A DNA stretch of 60,000 nt, from positions 72,384,028 to 72,444,027 of the forward strand of contig NC_088295.1 in NCBI RefSeq assembly GCF_032854445.1, written 5' to 3'. The DNA comes from Liolophura sinensis (taxonomy: Eukaryota; Mollusca; Polyplacophora; Chitonida; Chitonidae). The notes under the pieces are model-generated. The model worked only from the letters and a program-made list of their open reading frames with translations, had not been told where the DNA came from and made no database searches. Position 1 is the first letter of the stretch. The number at the start of each line of letters is the position of its first letter. Position numbers and translations under genes: made by a program. Of this stretch, positions 19,121 to 31,670 are shown one piece after another.

Positions 19121-19729
19121 TTAAGACTATATCTGAAGAAAACTTCTTATACATTATAAAACCTTTCGTTCAAGGCTTAGGCCACCATTAAAAATGTGTT
19201 AATGTGAAGGTAACCCGGGCAACCTTCCAAGAAGGGCCCTACTCTAAAAATTTTATTGGGCTTTTGGTAGAGTTTCTTATTTTTCTCTCAATGTCATTTT
19301 CTTTAAAATCCCTCTTTTTTATTACCCAGAATAAAGAAAAAAAATTTTCATACCGACCTACCCCACTCATTTTGATAGCGCTGGGTTATTCACAAGGCAT
19401 TTTTTAAAGATGACTTTATGTAAATATATTTATGTTTTCGTCTGTTCTTGTTCTGATTTCTATTCAGGACAGAATGAAGTCTTAAGAAAGTTTCATTTCT
19501 ACAGGACTGAAATAGCCTCCATGCCCTGGCAGGCACTTTCTTGATTTCTCTGAGAATAAGAATAAAAAGGGCAATTTCTCTTTTGTAATCATGGCTTTGA
19601 AATTATTCAAACCCTAATTCTGCACTCATATGGTCAGTGTTTACCTCTGGTGTGCCCAAAGCCCATGTTTAAATCATTGTCCTCACTTACTGATTTATTC
19701 TCCTGTGTGCTGTGTCTACATATGGCATA

Positions 19730-19939
19730 TCAAGTAGACATGTGCAGTTGATAAAAATGAAAGTGCTTGTTTTTAATATTTGTATAGGAATCAATTATTG
19801 GAAATGTTTTCTGGCACTGGTCAATTCCACAACACAACCGAAAACCATGCCGAAATAAATGTGTAACACGATAATGCCGAAGCAAATGAGCAAAATGCCG
19901 AGTACTACAATTACAGCTGTTGCATGGAAACTTTGACAT
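19730..19939 (-). pseudogene. C2H2 zinc-finger segment, partly decayed
   Basis: Starting at the ATG at 19939 (an earlier in-frame ATG at 19984 leads with an unlikely hydrophobic run), the product reads MSKFPCNSCNCSTRHFAHLL and RHYRVTH: a complete C-x2-C-x12-H-x4-H finger. The second finger, CGIDQC...IKNKH, has C-x4-C but lacks the first histidine. Only about 69 residues are open and there is no clear donor site, so it is either a first exon or a fragment. Classical C2H2 fingers bind nucleic acid. It probably belongs with the minus-strand exon pieces downstream. Confidence 0.5.
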
Positions 19940-19984
19940 ATCGCAGGTTATTGTTAACAGAAGTATCAAAGAAATACACAACAT

Positions 19985-21808
19985 TGCCGGTTTGATTTTA
20001 TTAACACAGATTAATGTTGAGCTATGTAGATAACATTAAACCAAAATACAAGGTGCACCAGCTGTTATGCCTACCTAACATTTCAAGTTCAACAAAAACA
20101 AAATCTTGACCATTTTGAATAATAACATCAAATTATTTATAACAGAATAGAAAAGAATATTTATTGTATATTTATACCCAAGGGATAAATTAAAATATGT
20201 AATTTGTTTATAACAGACATATCGGTAGGCCCGTAGTTTTTGAGATGTTTAACAGGACAAAACAAACCAGCCTATATGGGCCTCATAAAGAATCTGTGTA
20301 TGATGCGACCAGGTTTTCTGGCTTATATGAGTTGAATAATATGATCATACCCCAGCACTGGACAAATGATTTCGATGAATCAAAATACAGAGTTGACCAT
20401 GCAATGACTCATCAGTGACTCAGATTATTTGTAAACTTGTCGACAATTAGTCACTTGACTTTTAAAAAGCACGATGACTCGGTTTTGACCAAATTTCCAC
20501 AGTAAACTGGTCAAATGACTAATTCCAATATGTCTTTTCCTTAAGATTAATTGAAATTCGTCGGTTTGACTCGGCTGTGACTCATATATTTTTCTCAGTA
20601 TATTACAAGGCAAAAGAAAAAAATATCCTGTGTTCTATTTGAAAATAGCGAAGTATCATTTAAAACAAGGCTCCATATCACCACCAAAATGTAATGGATT
20701 GGTGCCCATGGGCAAGATATGCAAAAAATATTATTCAAAACTGTGACTAACATGTGGTTGCAGACAGACAAAACGACAAACGGTGGTAATTAAACGTGTT
20801 CATGTTTTTTTCAAGCAACTCATGAGACACGGTGATATCCTATTCCCTCTACCCATAAATCTGACAACGTCATAAAAAGAGATATATTTCTCATGAGGGT
20901 GTAAAATGCTTAAGTTTAATTACAATCGGTAATTATTTTCATAATTACTCCCGTCCAGGTACTTAGTGCAATAATTGATTTTCATGTACACAGATTTTGT
21001 CCATGCAACTCTTGTTAAAGTATTGCAACAATTTACCTGAAACTTTATGTGCATGTTTTATATCATCTAAACATCTAAATGCTTAAAAATAAAGAAAGTC
21101 TGATCATTAGTTTTATTTTCACAGTTACACCCATTCAGGTACACGACGTAATAATGCTTTCCATGTTGTTTACAACTTCGTCAACCAGTCATTTATAACA
21201 CTGGATTCTATACTGACCTATTCTAACGACACACAAATATTTCCGACCGTCATCTCTTCTGATTGCTACATTTCTCCATTCACACTGGATGTACCAGTAG
21301 TGCAATCACTGTACACCACGAACAGCCTATGAAACAATCTATATGAAGCCAAACTAAGCAACATGACGTCCCTGATAATTCGTTTAAGGTTTTTGTTTCT
21401 GTTGTTTTCTGTCTTTTATTCTTCGAAATGTTTGGGGATGTAAGGGATGTATTTTGGACATCCAGATTCCAGTTCAGAGATGGCCAGGCTTGTATGTATG
21501 TATGTATGTATGTATGTGACACCTATAACAGGACTGGGTGAGGGCGATTGTAAATTGAGTTAGTCTCTGGCTGGCCATGGAACTAGCCTTTGTGCTCTCA
21601 GCTTTTGTTTAGTGGTCACCCAGTCTGAGGGTGGTGCGACATTACGTTCTGTCGCTCTTAGCGGCAGGACGTATTTACTAGCCTCTCTGTAAATAGCCTG
21701 TACATAGTTTAGTGCATTTCCACTTTGTAATACCGCATCTGTTTTGCACTCAGCATCCACACTGTTCCAAACGCATAGTTGTGGTCCTCTCTTTAGGGTA
21801 GTAAATAG
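19985..21808. other. Gene-free region with a TATG microsatellite
   Basis: No gene is supported. A (TATG)n run of about six units lies at about 21491-21516. From about 21540 the base composition becomes more balanced, probably the 5' part or non-coding leader of the LINE that follows. Confidence 0.5.
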
Positions 21809-23227
21809 AGCCTTAAACGTGTAATACAGGAAGGTGTACAACCGGTTGATGTATACATTCGGCTAAAGGAGTTAGTGTGGAGTGGGCCTAATGTCTTAAA
21901 GGGACTAATCGATGTCTTTAGAGATGTCTGGAATGTTACAGTGGCTACGCAAACTGTGAAGGAACAGCTGTTGGCTAGCGGCTTCACATTCAAAGGGGCA
22001 GATTGTCCAATATATGATGTGGAGGAGCAAAGGCTCCTGGTTAGATCTCGATGTCCGATCGAGGTGCCCGATGACACTACTCGAGGTTTGATGTCCCGGT
22101 TTGGTACGGTCCATCACGTCAGCCGGGAACATTACCTTTTTGATAGGTCACTTGAGAATGGTATGCGCCGTATTTACATGAGTGGTGTCACAGAGATCAT
22201 TCCACAATCAATTCCGGTTGGGAATTTTAGAATTCCTTTGTGGTACAGAGGTCAGGTCCGTGCCTGTCACATCTGTGATAGCACAGAACATTTCAAGGCC
22301 GACTGTCCTTCAAAGGATAAATGTCTCGAGTGTAAACAGGCAGGCCACTTTCAAAAGGACTGCCCTTTGAGTGATGAAAATGACAATGGCGATAATGACG
22401 ATAACGATTGCAATGATAATGATGATGATAAAGATAGTAATGAATATGAAGTTGAAGGTGACAATAAAGATGAGAATGAAGGTAGAGGAGATGATGATGG
22501 TAATTATAGTAAGGGACATGGGGATGATATGGAAATTGGGGTTTCTGGCGAGTCTGTTCCTTCCAGTCAACAAAATAAGGAGACTTTGGATAACTCTGCT
22601 GCTGACAACGAGGAAGCTGGAGAGTGGCAAGTTTTCACCAACTCCATGTCCTCCAGCAAAAAAATTCGAAATAAGCGCATTGATGCTACAAATAAAGTCA
22701 GGAAGTTAAGCGAATCGCCAGTAGTAGATTGGCCTCAGAGCCTTTGCGAGGCATCTCAGACGTCATACAGCTCGGAGTGGGTTGTCAGTATGAGTCAAAT
22801 CTCGAAGACTTCCTCACTCTCTAGATCGTCAGAAATTTCGAATACTACGCCATCCTGCATTAAGGAGACGCAATCCAGTGGCGTGACACCCTCCAAAGGT
22901 GCACTTGATAAGAGCCCGTCCTTATGGGGTAGCACGTACAGCCCTGACCCGTCTTCAATGTCACAGTTAGACACTAGTGATATAGCCGATTGTCTTGATG
23001 CTCAGGGAAGCTCTCAGCAATCTGATATGTCTAGGACTGATGGAGAATCCAATATGGAGGAATCTCTTTCGGAAATTGATGCACCCGAAGACTTGCCTGC
23101 CTATACCAACGGCAAGGGTGAGGTCTTGGTACCTGTCTCAACACCCCTGGGGTCGCATTATCGCACATTGGGACGCGATTCTAAAGTTGACAAGCTTAAA
23201 AACCAGAGGAAGTTGATAACGTTGTGA
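21809..23227 (+). CDS. LINE ORF1, gag-like nucleic-acid-binding protein (5' incomplete)
   Basis: The frame is open from after a TAG at 21806-21808 to TGA at 23225-23227, with no ATG until 22090, so the 5' end is truncated or mutated. The N-terminal part is globular and carries DVWNVTVATQTVKEQLLASG. Two zinc knuckles follow: CHICDSTEHFKADC and CLECKQAGHFQKDC (both C-x2-C-x4-H-x4-C), at about residues 152-185 of the frame. Right after them comes a very acidic Asp/Asn/Glu tract of roughly 55 residues (22370-22540), then a Ser/Thr-rich tail. ORF1 of this LINE group coats the RNA. ORF2 begins 79 bases downstream. Confidence 0.75.
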   Translation, partial: SLKRVIQEGVQPVDVYIRLKELVWSGPNVLKGLIDVFRDVWNVTVATQTVKEQLLASGFTFKGADCPIYDVEEQRLLVRSRCPIEVPDDTTRGLMSRFGTVHHVSREHYLFDRSLENGMRRIYMSGVTEIIPQSIPVGNFRIPLWYRGQVRACHICDSTEHFKADCPSKDKCLECKQAGHFQKDCPLSDENDNGDNDDNDCNDNDDDKDSNEYEVEGDNKDENEGRGDDDGNYSKGHGDDMEIGVSGESVPSSQQNKETLDNSAADNEEAGEWQVFTNSMSSSKKIRNKRIDATNKVRKLSESPVVDWPQSLCEASQTSYSSEWVVSMSQISKTSSLSRSSEISNTTPSCIKETQSSGVTPSKGALDKSPSLWGSTYSPDPSSMSQLDTSDIADCLDAQGSSQQSDMSRTDGESNMEESLSEIDAPEDLPAYTNGKGEVLVPVSTPLGSHYRTLGRDSKVDKLKNQRKLITL

Positions 23228-23305
23228 CAGGAGGATTTTGCTGAGCATAGGGCAGCGATGTATAAAAAGTCCAGAAAAAAGAAAAAGAACAAATAAATAT
23301 TAATA

Positions 23306-26300
23306 ATGGCTACTACAAAGATCTTACAGTGGAACTGTAGAGGATTGAGGTGTAACCTCGCAGAGCTCCAGATGTTAGCTCAAGACCGCAATCCTATAGC
23401 TTTTAGCTTGCAGGAAACTCTGATGACTGATCCTTGTTATCAATGTCGAGGTTATGTATCTCATCACGCTGTTGCCACGTCTACGAATGGAAAGGCATCA
23501 GGCGGTTCTTTTTTGATCAGGGAGGGTGTAATACACAACAGACTGGCACTGAACACCGACTTGCAGGCGGTGGCGGTCCGTATCACACTGAGCATAGTAT
23601 TAACAATCTGTTCTATTTATATACCACCTTCTTCTACTCTTCACCAACAAGACCTGCAAAATTTATATGATCAATTACCTAAACCGTGTCTTCTTTTGGG
23701 TGACTTTAATGCCCACAGTGTTCTCTGGGGTGACTCTGAACGTAACCAGAAGGGCTCTGTATTGGAGGATTTTATATCTAATAACTCTCTATGCGTCTTA
23801 AATGATGGCACACATACTTACCTTCATCCTGCAAAGGGCACTTATTCGGTCCTTGATTTGGCTCTGGCTGATGCAGGGCTAAGGTCGGAATTCAGCTGGA
23901 GCGTCCATGATGATCTGTGCGGAAGTGACCACTTCCCCACCATACTTAGCCTTGAGGAGCCGGTATCTTCCTCCCTTCCACGCTTTAATTATGATAAAGC
24001 AGACTGGCCCCGCTTTGCTGTTCTGTGTGGTGAAACACTAGCGACCTTTTTCTTGATGCAGTTGATCCTATCCAGTTATTCTCGGATCAGCTAATCGATG
24101 TAGCCTCCAAATGTATCCCGAAATCATGTGCGGTTCCTCGTATAAAGAAACCGTGGTTCACGGAGGACTTTAAACGAGCTAGGCGTTTCAGGAAACGTGT
24201 TGAGCGCGTGTACCGATGTAGACCATATCCCGGTAATTTAAACGATGTTAGGCGTACTCGAGCTAAAGCCCGTAGGACTATCAAACAGTCCAAACGTGAC
24301 TCTTGGAAACGTTATGTTTCTAAGATTAATCATCGTACCCCTATGTCAAAAGTCTGGAATATGATCCAACGCATCAAAGGCAAGGGATCCTATGTCACTG
24401 TCAATCATCTTAAACACGGGAATAATTCTTTGACAGAAAAACTTGACATACCCAATAGGTTGGGCGCTTCTTTTGCGCACCATTCGTCTTCAGATTACTT
24501 GCGTCAGTTCCAGCGTAACAAGGAACGGACCGAGGCAAGTCCTCTTGATTTTACATCCTCAAATGAAGAATCCTACAATGCTACATTTTCTCCGCATGAA
24601 CTATCCGCATCCCTGAGAAAGGCCCATGACTCAACTCAAGGGCCAGATGATATCTACTATCAGCTTTTACGACACCTTCCAGAATCTTCCTTGAGGGTGC
24701 TTCTTGGAATTTTTAATACCATTTGGATTTCCGGGAATTTTCCTGCCTCATGGCAAAACGCTATTATTGTCCCCATCCCATAGCCCGGAAAGGATTCTAC
24801 CGATCCAAATAACTATCGTCCAATTTCCTTAACCAGTTGTGTATGCAAGACTATGGAGAGGATGATTAACGATCGCTTAGTCTGGTTTTTGAAGACTAAC
24901 GAGTTGATAAGCGACATTCAATGTGGATTTCGAAAGAATCGCAGTACTGTTGATCATCTTGTTCGCCTAGAATCCTTTATTAAGAACGGTATCGTTAATC
25001 GTGACCATGTCGTATCTGTCCTTTTTGATCTGGAAAAGGCATATGACACTATTTGGAAATATGGCATTATGAAAGATATGCATGGATTTGGACTTAAAAG
25101 TCGGCTTCCTGACTTTATTCGTAAATTCTTAGACCATCGTCACTTCCAAGTTCGGGTTGGGGCTACCCTATCTGACTGTTTGAACAAGAGTAGGGGGTTC
25201 CTCAAGGCAGCATTTTATCATTTACTCTCTTTAGCATTAAGATTAATAGCCTTGCCAGAGTTTTATCTCCTAGTATGAATGCATCCCTTTTTGTGGACGA
25301 TCTTGGTATCTCTTGTCGAGGCAAAGGTATGCACACTATTGAGACAGCTACAGCTTTGCCTTAACAAAATCCATGCCTGGGCACTGGAGAACGGATTTAA
25401 GTTCTCCAAGTCGAAGACTAACTGTGTACACTTTTGTCGGAAGTACTTCCCACATGAAGACCCCAAGGTATTTTTAGATGGGTCCCCTGTCAAGGTTGTG
25501 CCGGAGGCAAAATTCCTCGGGGTGATCTTCGATAAGCACCTTACATTTAAATCTCACATTAATTATCTTAGAGCCAGATGCCTAAAGGCGCTGGATATTT
25601 TGAAGGTTGTCTCTAGTGCTCGATGGGAGGGGATCATGAAACCCTACTTCAGCTCTATCGAGCACTGATTCGTTCTAAGCTAGACTGTGCCTGCAGTGTT
25701 TATGGAGGTGCGTCACGCTCCCAATTGAAGAAACTCAATACTGTACATCACCAGGCCCTACGGTTGTGCTTAGGTACTTTCCGTACCTCTCCTGTGGAGA
25801 GTCTGTATGTTGAGGCAAACGAGCCTCCCCTGCAGCTTCGAAGAACTAAACTATCCTTACAGTATATCACCAAGCTTGGAGCCAATCCATCCAACCCAGC
25901 CTTTGATTGTGTCTTCCATCCGGAATTTGAAGACTTATATGCTCAGAAGCCATCCATTGTTCCTCCACTGGGTGTCCGCATCCAGGAACATGTGCAAGCA
26001 GCTGGACTTGGACTGGATACTATTACCCCCATACGCATCCGGGAAGATCCACAGTGGTTATGTCCTGAGCCTCAGGTTGATACCTCGCTCTCCTCCCTGA
26101 AGAAATCTTCCACCAACCCTTTAGTATACCAACAGGAGTTTAGTAATATGTGTTCAAAGTATCCATTTTATCACCGTATATTCACTGACGGTTCAAGAAT
26201 GATGATGGCGTGGCTTCTGCCGCAATCCTTGGGCCCAGAACCATTTCAACTCGGTTTCCAAATTCCTGTTCTGTATTTACTGCGGAAGCCAAGGCAATTT

Positions 26301-26365
26301 TGTGCGCACTTCGGTCCATCTCAGAGCTTGGAGGTAGCAGATTTCTCATCTGTTTGTCTGGTCTC
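23306..26365 (+). pseudogene. LINE ORF2 (APE endonuclease, reverse transcriptase, partial RNase H), broken
   Basis: MATTKILQWNCRGL starts an APE-type endonuclease with LQET, LLLGDFNAHSVLWGD and GSDHFP (catalytic E, D/N and H positions intact). A shift near 24040 ends this frame. It continues in another frame (KPWFTEDFKRARRF) to the reverse transcriptase: NYRPISLTSCVCKTMERMIN, FDLEKAYDTIWKYG, and LFVDDLGISCRG with the catalytic DD kept. Breaks: a TAG at 24781-24783 in the fingers region, a shift near 25190, another near 25640. RNase H starts with FTDGS at about 26188 and AEAKAILCAL, then is cut at about 26360 by the second LINE. Confidence 0.75.
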
Positions 26366-26906
26366 TGCCACGAATGTCCTGACTATCTCTACATATGCAA
26401 ATGTTGTCAGGAAAACCACTGTTTCTGTGGGGGTCCAAACGACTTTTACTTGGCAAATTGATCAAGTACACCCACAGAAACTGGTCATAAAACCCTTTTA
26501 TAACACAGCCAGCTCATCATCACAAACTGATATAAACCTTTCTAAAATACCCGATACTTTACCTGACTATCCAGCACTTTCTTTGTCTGAAAGCACATCA
26601 TATGATAATAAATCCAAATCTTGTAAACCCGTTGATTCTTCACAGAAAACAACGGGTAACAGAAATAAATGTGAGAAAAATCATAAAAGGGATAAACCTA
26701 GTGGCCCCCTGGAGCGTCCCTCTAAGGCCACTAGAAACCCTACCCAAACTTTTAATAGGTTTGGATCGTTGGAGGACGTTGATCCTTCGACATCGTGTGC
26801 AGACATGATGGATACGTCATCTGCACCTGGGAGATCTCCTAGTAGATCTCCCAAAAAGGGTCGTCCTCGGTCAAGACATAAATCCCCAATACGTCTTCCT
26901 CCATAA
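26365..26906 (+). CDS. LINE ORF1 C-terminal part
   Basis: In frame from the junction with the first LINE: STYANVVRKTTVSVGVQTTF, then a Ser/Lys/Pro-rich disordered tail ending GRPRSRHKSPIRLPP. The N-terminus and any zinc knuckles are lost. The stop TAA (26904-26906) overlaps the ORF2 start as TAATG, an arrangement used for termination-reinitiation. Confidence 0.65.
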
Positions 26907-29900
26907 TGGCGATATATGACAAAATTATGCAATGGAATTGTCGAGGTCTTAAGGTAAATTTTATTGAAATAACACAGCTAGTTCAATCTTTAAATCCAGT
27001 AGCCCTATGTCTTCAGGAAACTCACCTGAAGACATCTGACAAAGATAAATTATCTCTTAAAAATTATACACTTTATAGCAATTATTCTGGTGAAGAAGAG
27101 CGAGCTTGTGGCGGCTCCTCTATTTTCGTAAATAATAATATAATTCACAGTCCTGTTGATCTCGTTACTGAGTTTCAGGCTGTTGCCGTCCGTGTTTCTT
27201 TGTCGGAAACAGTTACTTTATGTTCGATCTATATTCCTCCTCATTCTTCTTTGTCAATCTCTCATTTACATAACTTAAAAGAACAACTCCCATCCCCTTT
27301 TATAATTATGGGGGATTTTAATGCCCATAACCCCCTATGGGGCAGTAATAATATAAGCCCTAAAGGCAAAACTTTGGAAGATTTTTTATTGAAAGATGAA
27401 CTGTGTTATTTCAATGATGATTCTAATACCTATTTACATCCAGGTAATGGCGCTTATTCTGCTATCGATCTCACTATCACGGATCCATCACTTCTCCCGG
27501 ATTTTTCTTGGAGGGTGCATGACGATCTTTGTGGTAGTGACCATTTTCCTATAATCCTAGAACATATCACTTCTAATTCATTAGAACGTGTAGCTAGGTG
27601 GAAATTCGATAAAGCAGATTGGATCGCATTTGAGATGTTCTGTGAGGCTGATATCACTCCAGAGATCCTCAAAGCAGCAAATGATCCTGTGTTAAAATTT
27701 AACGAGCTTGTATTACGAGCTGCCGATAGAACTATACCTAAGACCTCGACAAATCCAAAATCCAAAAGTAAACCCTGGTACGACAATGACTGTCGTCAAG
27801 CCATAAAGGACGGGTAAAAGGCTGAACGCAGATTTAATCTTTGTCCCACTGATATTAATTTAAACCAGGTTCGTAATTTTCGAGCTAAGGCTCGCCGATT
27901 ACTCAAGCCCAAGAGACGATCTTGTTGGTGGAGCTTTGTTTCGGGCATTACGTCAAAAACACCCATGCGTAAGGTCTGGAACATGGTTCAGAAACTTAAG
28001 GGCAAAAATAATAAAGCCAAAGTCCAGCATTTGAAAGGTGGAGATAATACATTAACCTCTCCATCCGATATAGCAAATAAATTAGCTGAGACAATTTCCA
28101 ACAAATCTTCTTCTGAGAACTATACTAAAAAATTCCAACATATTAAAAACCAGAAGGAGAAAATTAAATTGCCCTTTTCTTCTAAAAATTTAGAAGATTA
28201 TAATTGTCCTTTTAATATCGAGGAACTTAAAACTGCATTAAAAAAGGCCCACGATACTGCCTGTGGTCCCGATAACGTATATTATAAGTTTCTGAACCAT
28301 TTACCACCTAAGCCACTGGAGACTCTCTTGGACTTGCTAAATGATATTTGGATAACTGGTAATTTTCCACCATCATGGAGGGAGGCGTGTATTATCCCGG
28401 TTCCCAAACCGGGTAAGGATCATACTGATCCAAATAATTACCGTCCCATAGCTCTTACCAGCTGTGTCTGTAAGACTATGGAACGGATGATTAATGATAG
28501 ACTTGTTTGGTTTCTTGAAACCAACAAGTTACTTTCTAATATTCAATGCGGTTTTCGTCAAGGTCAATCCACTATGGATCACCTTGTTCGATTCGAAACC
28601 TTTATTCGCAATGGCTTCATGAATAACGAACATGTGGTGTCCATATTTTTTGACCTTGAAAAGGCCTATGACACAACATGGAAATATGGTATTTTAAAAG
28701 ATCTCGCGAATATGGGACTTAAAGGTCGCTTACCTATATTTATATCACAATTTTCATCAGATCGTCAGTTTAAGGTACGGGTGGGGTCTACTCTTTCTGA
28801 CTCTTATGAGCAGGAAATGGGTGTACCCCAGGGCAGCATTCTATCACCAACTCTGTTCAGCATAAAAATAAATAGCCTAGCAAAAACATTAACATCGGGC
28901 ACAGAGGGTTCTTTATACGTGGATGATTTCCTTATATGCTACCGAGCTAAGAATATGAATAATATCGAACGTCAGTTGCAGCTTTGTCTCAATAAAATCC
29001 AGAAATGGGCAACTGAAAACGGTTTTAGATTTTCAACGTCTAAAACCGTCGGTATGCATTTTTGTAACAAACGGAAACTTCATTTTGACCCTGAGCTTAA
29101 TTTTTGTGGTGAACAGATTAAAATTGTTGGAGAAACGAAATTTTTAGGTATAAAATTTGATAGTAAACTATCTTTTATACCTCATATTAAAATGCTTAAA
29201 GCTAAATGTACAAAGGCTCTCGATATAATTATGGTTGTGTCTAGCACCGATTGGGGTGCTGACCGATCAGTTTTACTTAATTTATATCGTTCTCTGGTGA
29301 GGTCTAAATTGGACTATGGATCCATCATTTACGGTTCCGCTAGGAAGTCGTATATTAAAATGTTGGATCCTGTCCATCACCAAGGTTTGAGGCTCAGCCT
29401 TGGTGCTTTTAGAACCTCACCAGCAGAAAGTTTATACGTGGAGGCAAATGAGCCTTCTTTATATAACCGACGTATAAAACTTAGCCTTCAATATGCTAGT
29501 AAGCTTAAAGCTCATCCAACAAACCCTGCCTACGACTGTGTTTTCAATCCATTATATGTAGACAAATATATTAAATGTCCTAACAAGATCCCTTCGTTCG
29601 GTCTTCGTATACGGGACCAAATTGTGAGTGCTAACATCAAGCTGGAGGATATAGCTCCGGTATCTTTTCCAGAGTCTCCTCCATGGCTTCTCCCACAAAC
29701 TAAACTAATATTTGATCTACGTAAATATAATAAATCCAATACAAATCCTCTTATAATTCAGCAAGGTTTTGCTGAAATCAAGGCCCATTATATGGATTAT
29801 AAATTGATATATACTGACGGGTCAAAGGATGGGGACAGGGTTGCGGCTGCGGCTGTCTTAGAGCAGCGGGTCACTTCTCTTCGTCTGCCACCTTCATCTT

Positions 29901-30585
29901 CTATCTTTTCTGCAGAGGCCAGGGCTATACTCCTGGCCTTATCATATGTTTCCTCTGGGCATGTCCAGAGGGCAGTGATATGCAACGACTCGCTGTACAG
30001 AATAATAAATTTAAAAATCCATTGATACTTGAGATAATAGCCAAACACCGAAAATTAATTAAAAGAGGTAAAGATATTATATTCTGTTGGATACCAAGTC
30101 ACACTGGTATCCATGGAAACACAGTCGTGGACAGGGAAGCGAAAGCTGCCCTATATAAACCTGTATCTCGGGTTAAAATCCCTTATACTGACGTGAAGTC
30201 TAATATTCTTAAATATATTCGTCGCCTTTGGCAGGGTGAATGGGACTTGCAGATCCATAATAAACTGCATGCCATTCATCCTGTCATTGGCTACATCACC
30301 TATACTTGTCAAATGTCTCGCAGAGACCAAGTAGTTTTAACGAGGTGTCGTATTGGGCATTCTCATCTGACACACGATTTCATCTTAGATGGGAGCAGTG
30401 CTCCCGAGTGTGTTGGATGTGCTGCTCAATATGGCATCAGACATATTTTGGTTGACTGTGTAGACTTTGCTCATGTTCGGCAAAGGTTCTACACGGTCAC
30501 CTCTATATATGATTTATTTGACAGCATCGCTGGCGATGTTGTCATAAATTATTTGAAGGCCATTGGCCTATATCATAAAATATAA
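26906..30585 (+). pseudogene. LINE ORF2, nearly complete, two lesions
   Basis: MAIYDKIMQWNCRGLKVN begins the endonuclease (LQETHLK, FIIMGDFNAHNPLWGS, YSAIDLTITD, CGSDHFP). An in-frame TAA at 27815-27817 stops it; the same frame then continues, and the third copy has AAA there. Reverse transcriptase follows: NYRPIALTSCVCKTMERMIN, IFFDLEKAYDTTWKYG, MGVPQGSILSPTLFSI and LYVDDFLICYRAKN, catalytic DD intact. RNase H: YTDGSKDGD, AEARAILLALSY, NDS (TDS in the third copy), WIPSHTGIHGN. A 16-base deletion near 29995 relative to the third copy shifts the frame. The C-terminal CCHC-like motif CVGCAAQYGIRHILVDC ends it. Roughly 1225 codons, usual for the group. Confidence 0.8.
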
Positions 30586-30666
30586 ATTTTAATTGTCATA
30601 AATATCTATAGATAAACAGTTATATACATATATATTTATACATGTACTTTAAGCCTGTGTGTGTGT

Positions 30667-30922
30667 GTGTCTAAAAAGTAATGCGTTAATTTATAAAATT
30701 AGTCTGTTGCCTGAGTGTATTCTGCTGTGGCAACAGATTATTCTCTTAAATATAACACATATATCTAGTAATTCAACATAAAAATTCTGTTAGAGATTCT
30801 ATTAGCCTAACCGGATATTATGTTGAATACGAAACAGTGTTATGTTATAATAACAGAATACATTCTAGCATCACTCAGACAACAGACTTTCTGTTAAAAT
30901 GAACACAGTAATTTTTTGAGTG
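30667..30922. mobile_element. MITE copy A
   Basis: About 250 bp, strongly self-complementary: CTAAAAAGTAATGCG... at the left and ...AATTTTTTGAGTG at the right, with inner arms AGTCTGTTGCCTGAGTG and CACTCAGACAACAGACT. Homologues at 54171-54419 (inverted) and 55167-55418. The left end has eroded into a GT run, so no TA duplication is visible here. Confidence 0.65.
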
Positions 30923-31670
30923 CATGTACTCACCAAATTCAAATTAGCCTCGGGTTATTTTATAATTACATGAAGGAGATAATGGCACTGGCTATTCCGG
31001 GGCCCAAAACAACACAGAAAGTGGCAAAGGCGGGTATAAAGCGAGACTCTATGAGGTTTCGGGCTCCGGACTGTGAATTCTATGATAGTTTGAATTCCAT
31101 GCTCAAAACTACTGGTTGACGTTCTCTCTATATGTATATGGTCTTGACGGTTTGTTAATTTGCTATCAGAATGATCAATGTTTTTCAAAATACGCGTCTT
31201 AGCTAGGAAATTTTCAGACTACTCTGGAGCTTGAAGTAAATGCAAAGGACATCATACGCAACGTCAGCCTCACTATAGCATACCGGGTCAGGGAAGTCTC
31301 ACACGCATCACCCGACAAGCCTTTTGTTAAAAAGAAGTTGTCACCTACAAAGCACGAAATGTGACCTGCATGTAGTTTTTGCATAGGCGACCTGAATAAA
31401 ACCATATATGTGCACTGGAGTGAATCAAAATCTCGCAAGTTTGAGGACTTGGCCTGGACTGACTAGCAGAACCCCTTTCTGTGAGCGGGGTGTGGCATCT
31501 CGAAACCGTCAGGGGCCGCTCGTTGCGGTCCGGTGCTTGATATGCGACAGGGTAAACTTTACCATCCTGTATCATGTACAACCACGATTCAAAATCTTCA
31601 AGTACATCATTAACCTCTTTACTATCCGTACTACGGTGTTGCTTGTTAGATTATGTGTCCGTTTAAGTAG
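30671..31670 (+). repeat. 1-kb duplicated segment, plus copy
   Basis: MITE copy A plus about 750 bp of unrecognised sequence. The whole is repeated in reverse orientation at 53438-54419 with few differences (for instance a 12-bp gap near 31040). Short open frames are shared by both copies (for example MYMIQDGKVY...YQAPDRNERPL on the minus strand at 31345-31581) but match nothing I know. Confidence 0.8.

Larger units (their letters stand above)
21809..26365 (+). mobile_element. LINE-1st copy: I/Nimb-like non-LTR retrotransposon, degenerate, 3' end lost
   Basis: Holds a gag-like ORF1 with two CCHC knuckles and a broken ORF2 with endonuclease, reverse transcriptase and the start of RNase H. The RNase H domain is cut at about 26360, where the sequence switches to the ORF1 of a second LINE. 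The missing 3' part does not reappear after the second LINE. An APE endonuclease plus RNase H in ORF2 places it near the I / Nimb group; the clade is inferred. Confidence 0.8.
26365..30640 (+). mobile_element. LINE second copy: I/Nimb-like, 5'-truncated in ORF1
   Basis: Begins inside ORF1 and carries an almost complete ORF2 and a short 3' UTR (ATAAATATCTATAGATAAAC) shared with the third copy at 36545. It sits inside the RNase H region of the first LINE. No clear target duplication was found because the rest of the first LINE is missing. Confidence 0.75.

Noticed and set aside
25623-26906. Single 427-codon protein
   Set aside because: The first half is RT/RNase H of one LINE and the second half is ORF1 of another; the frame is an insertion by-product.
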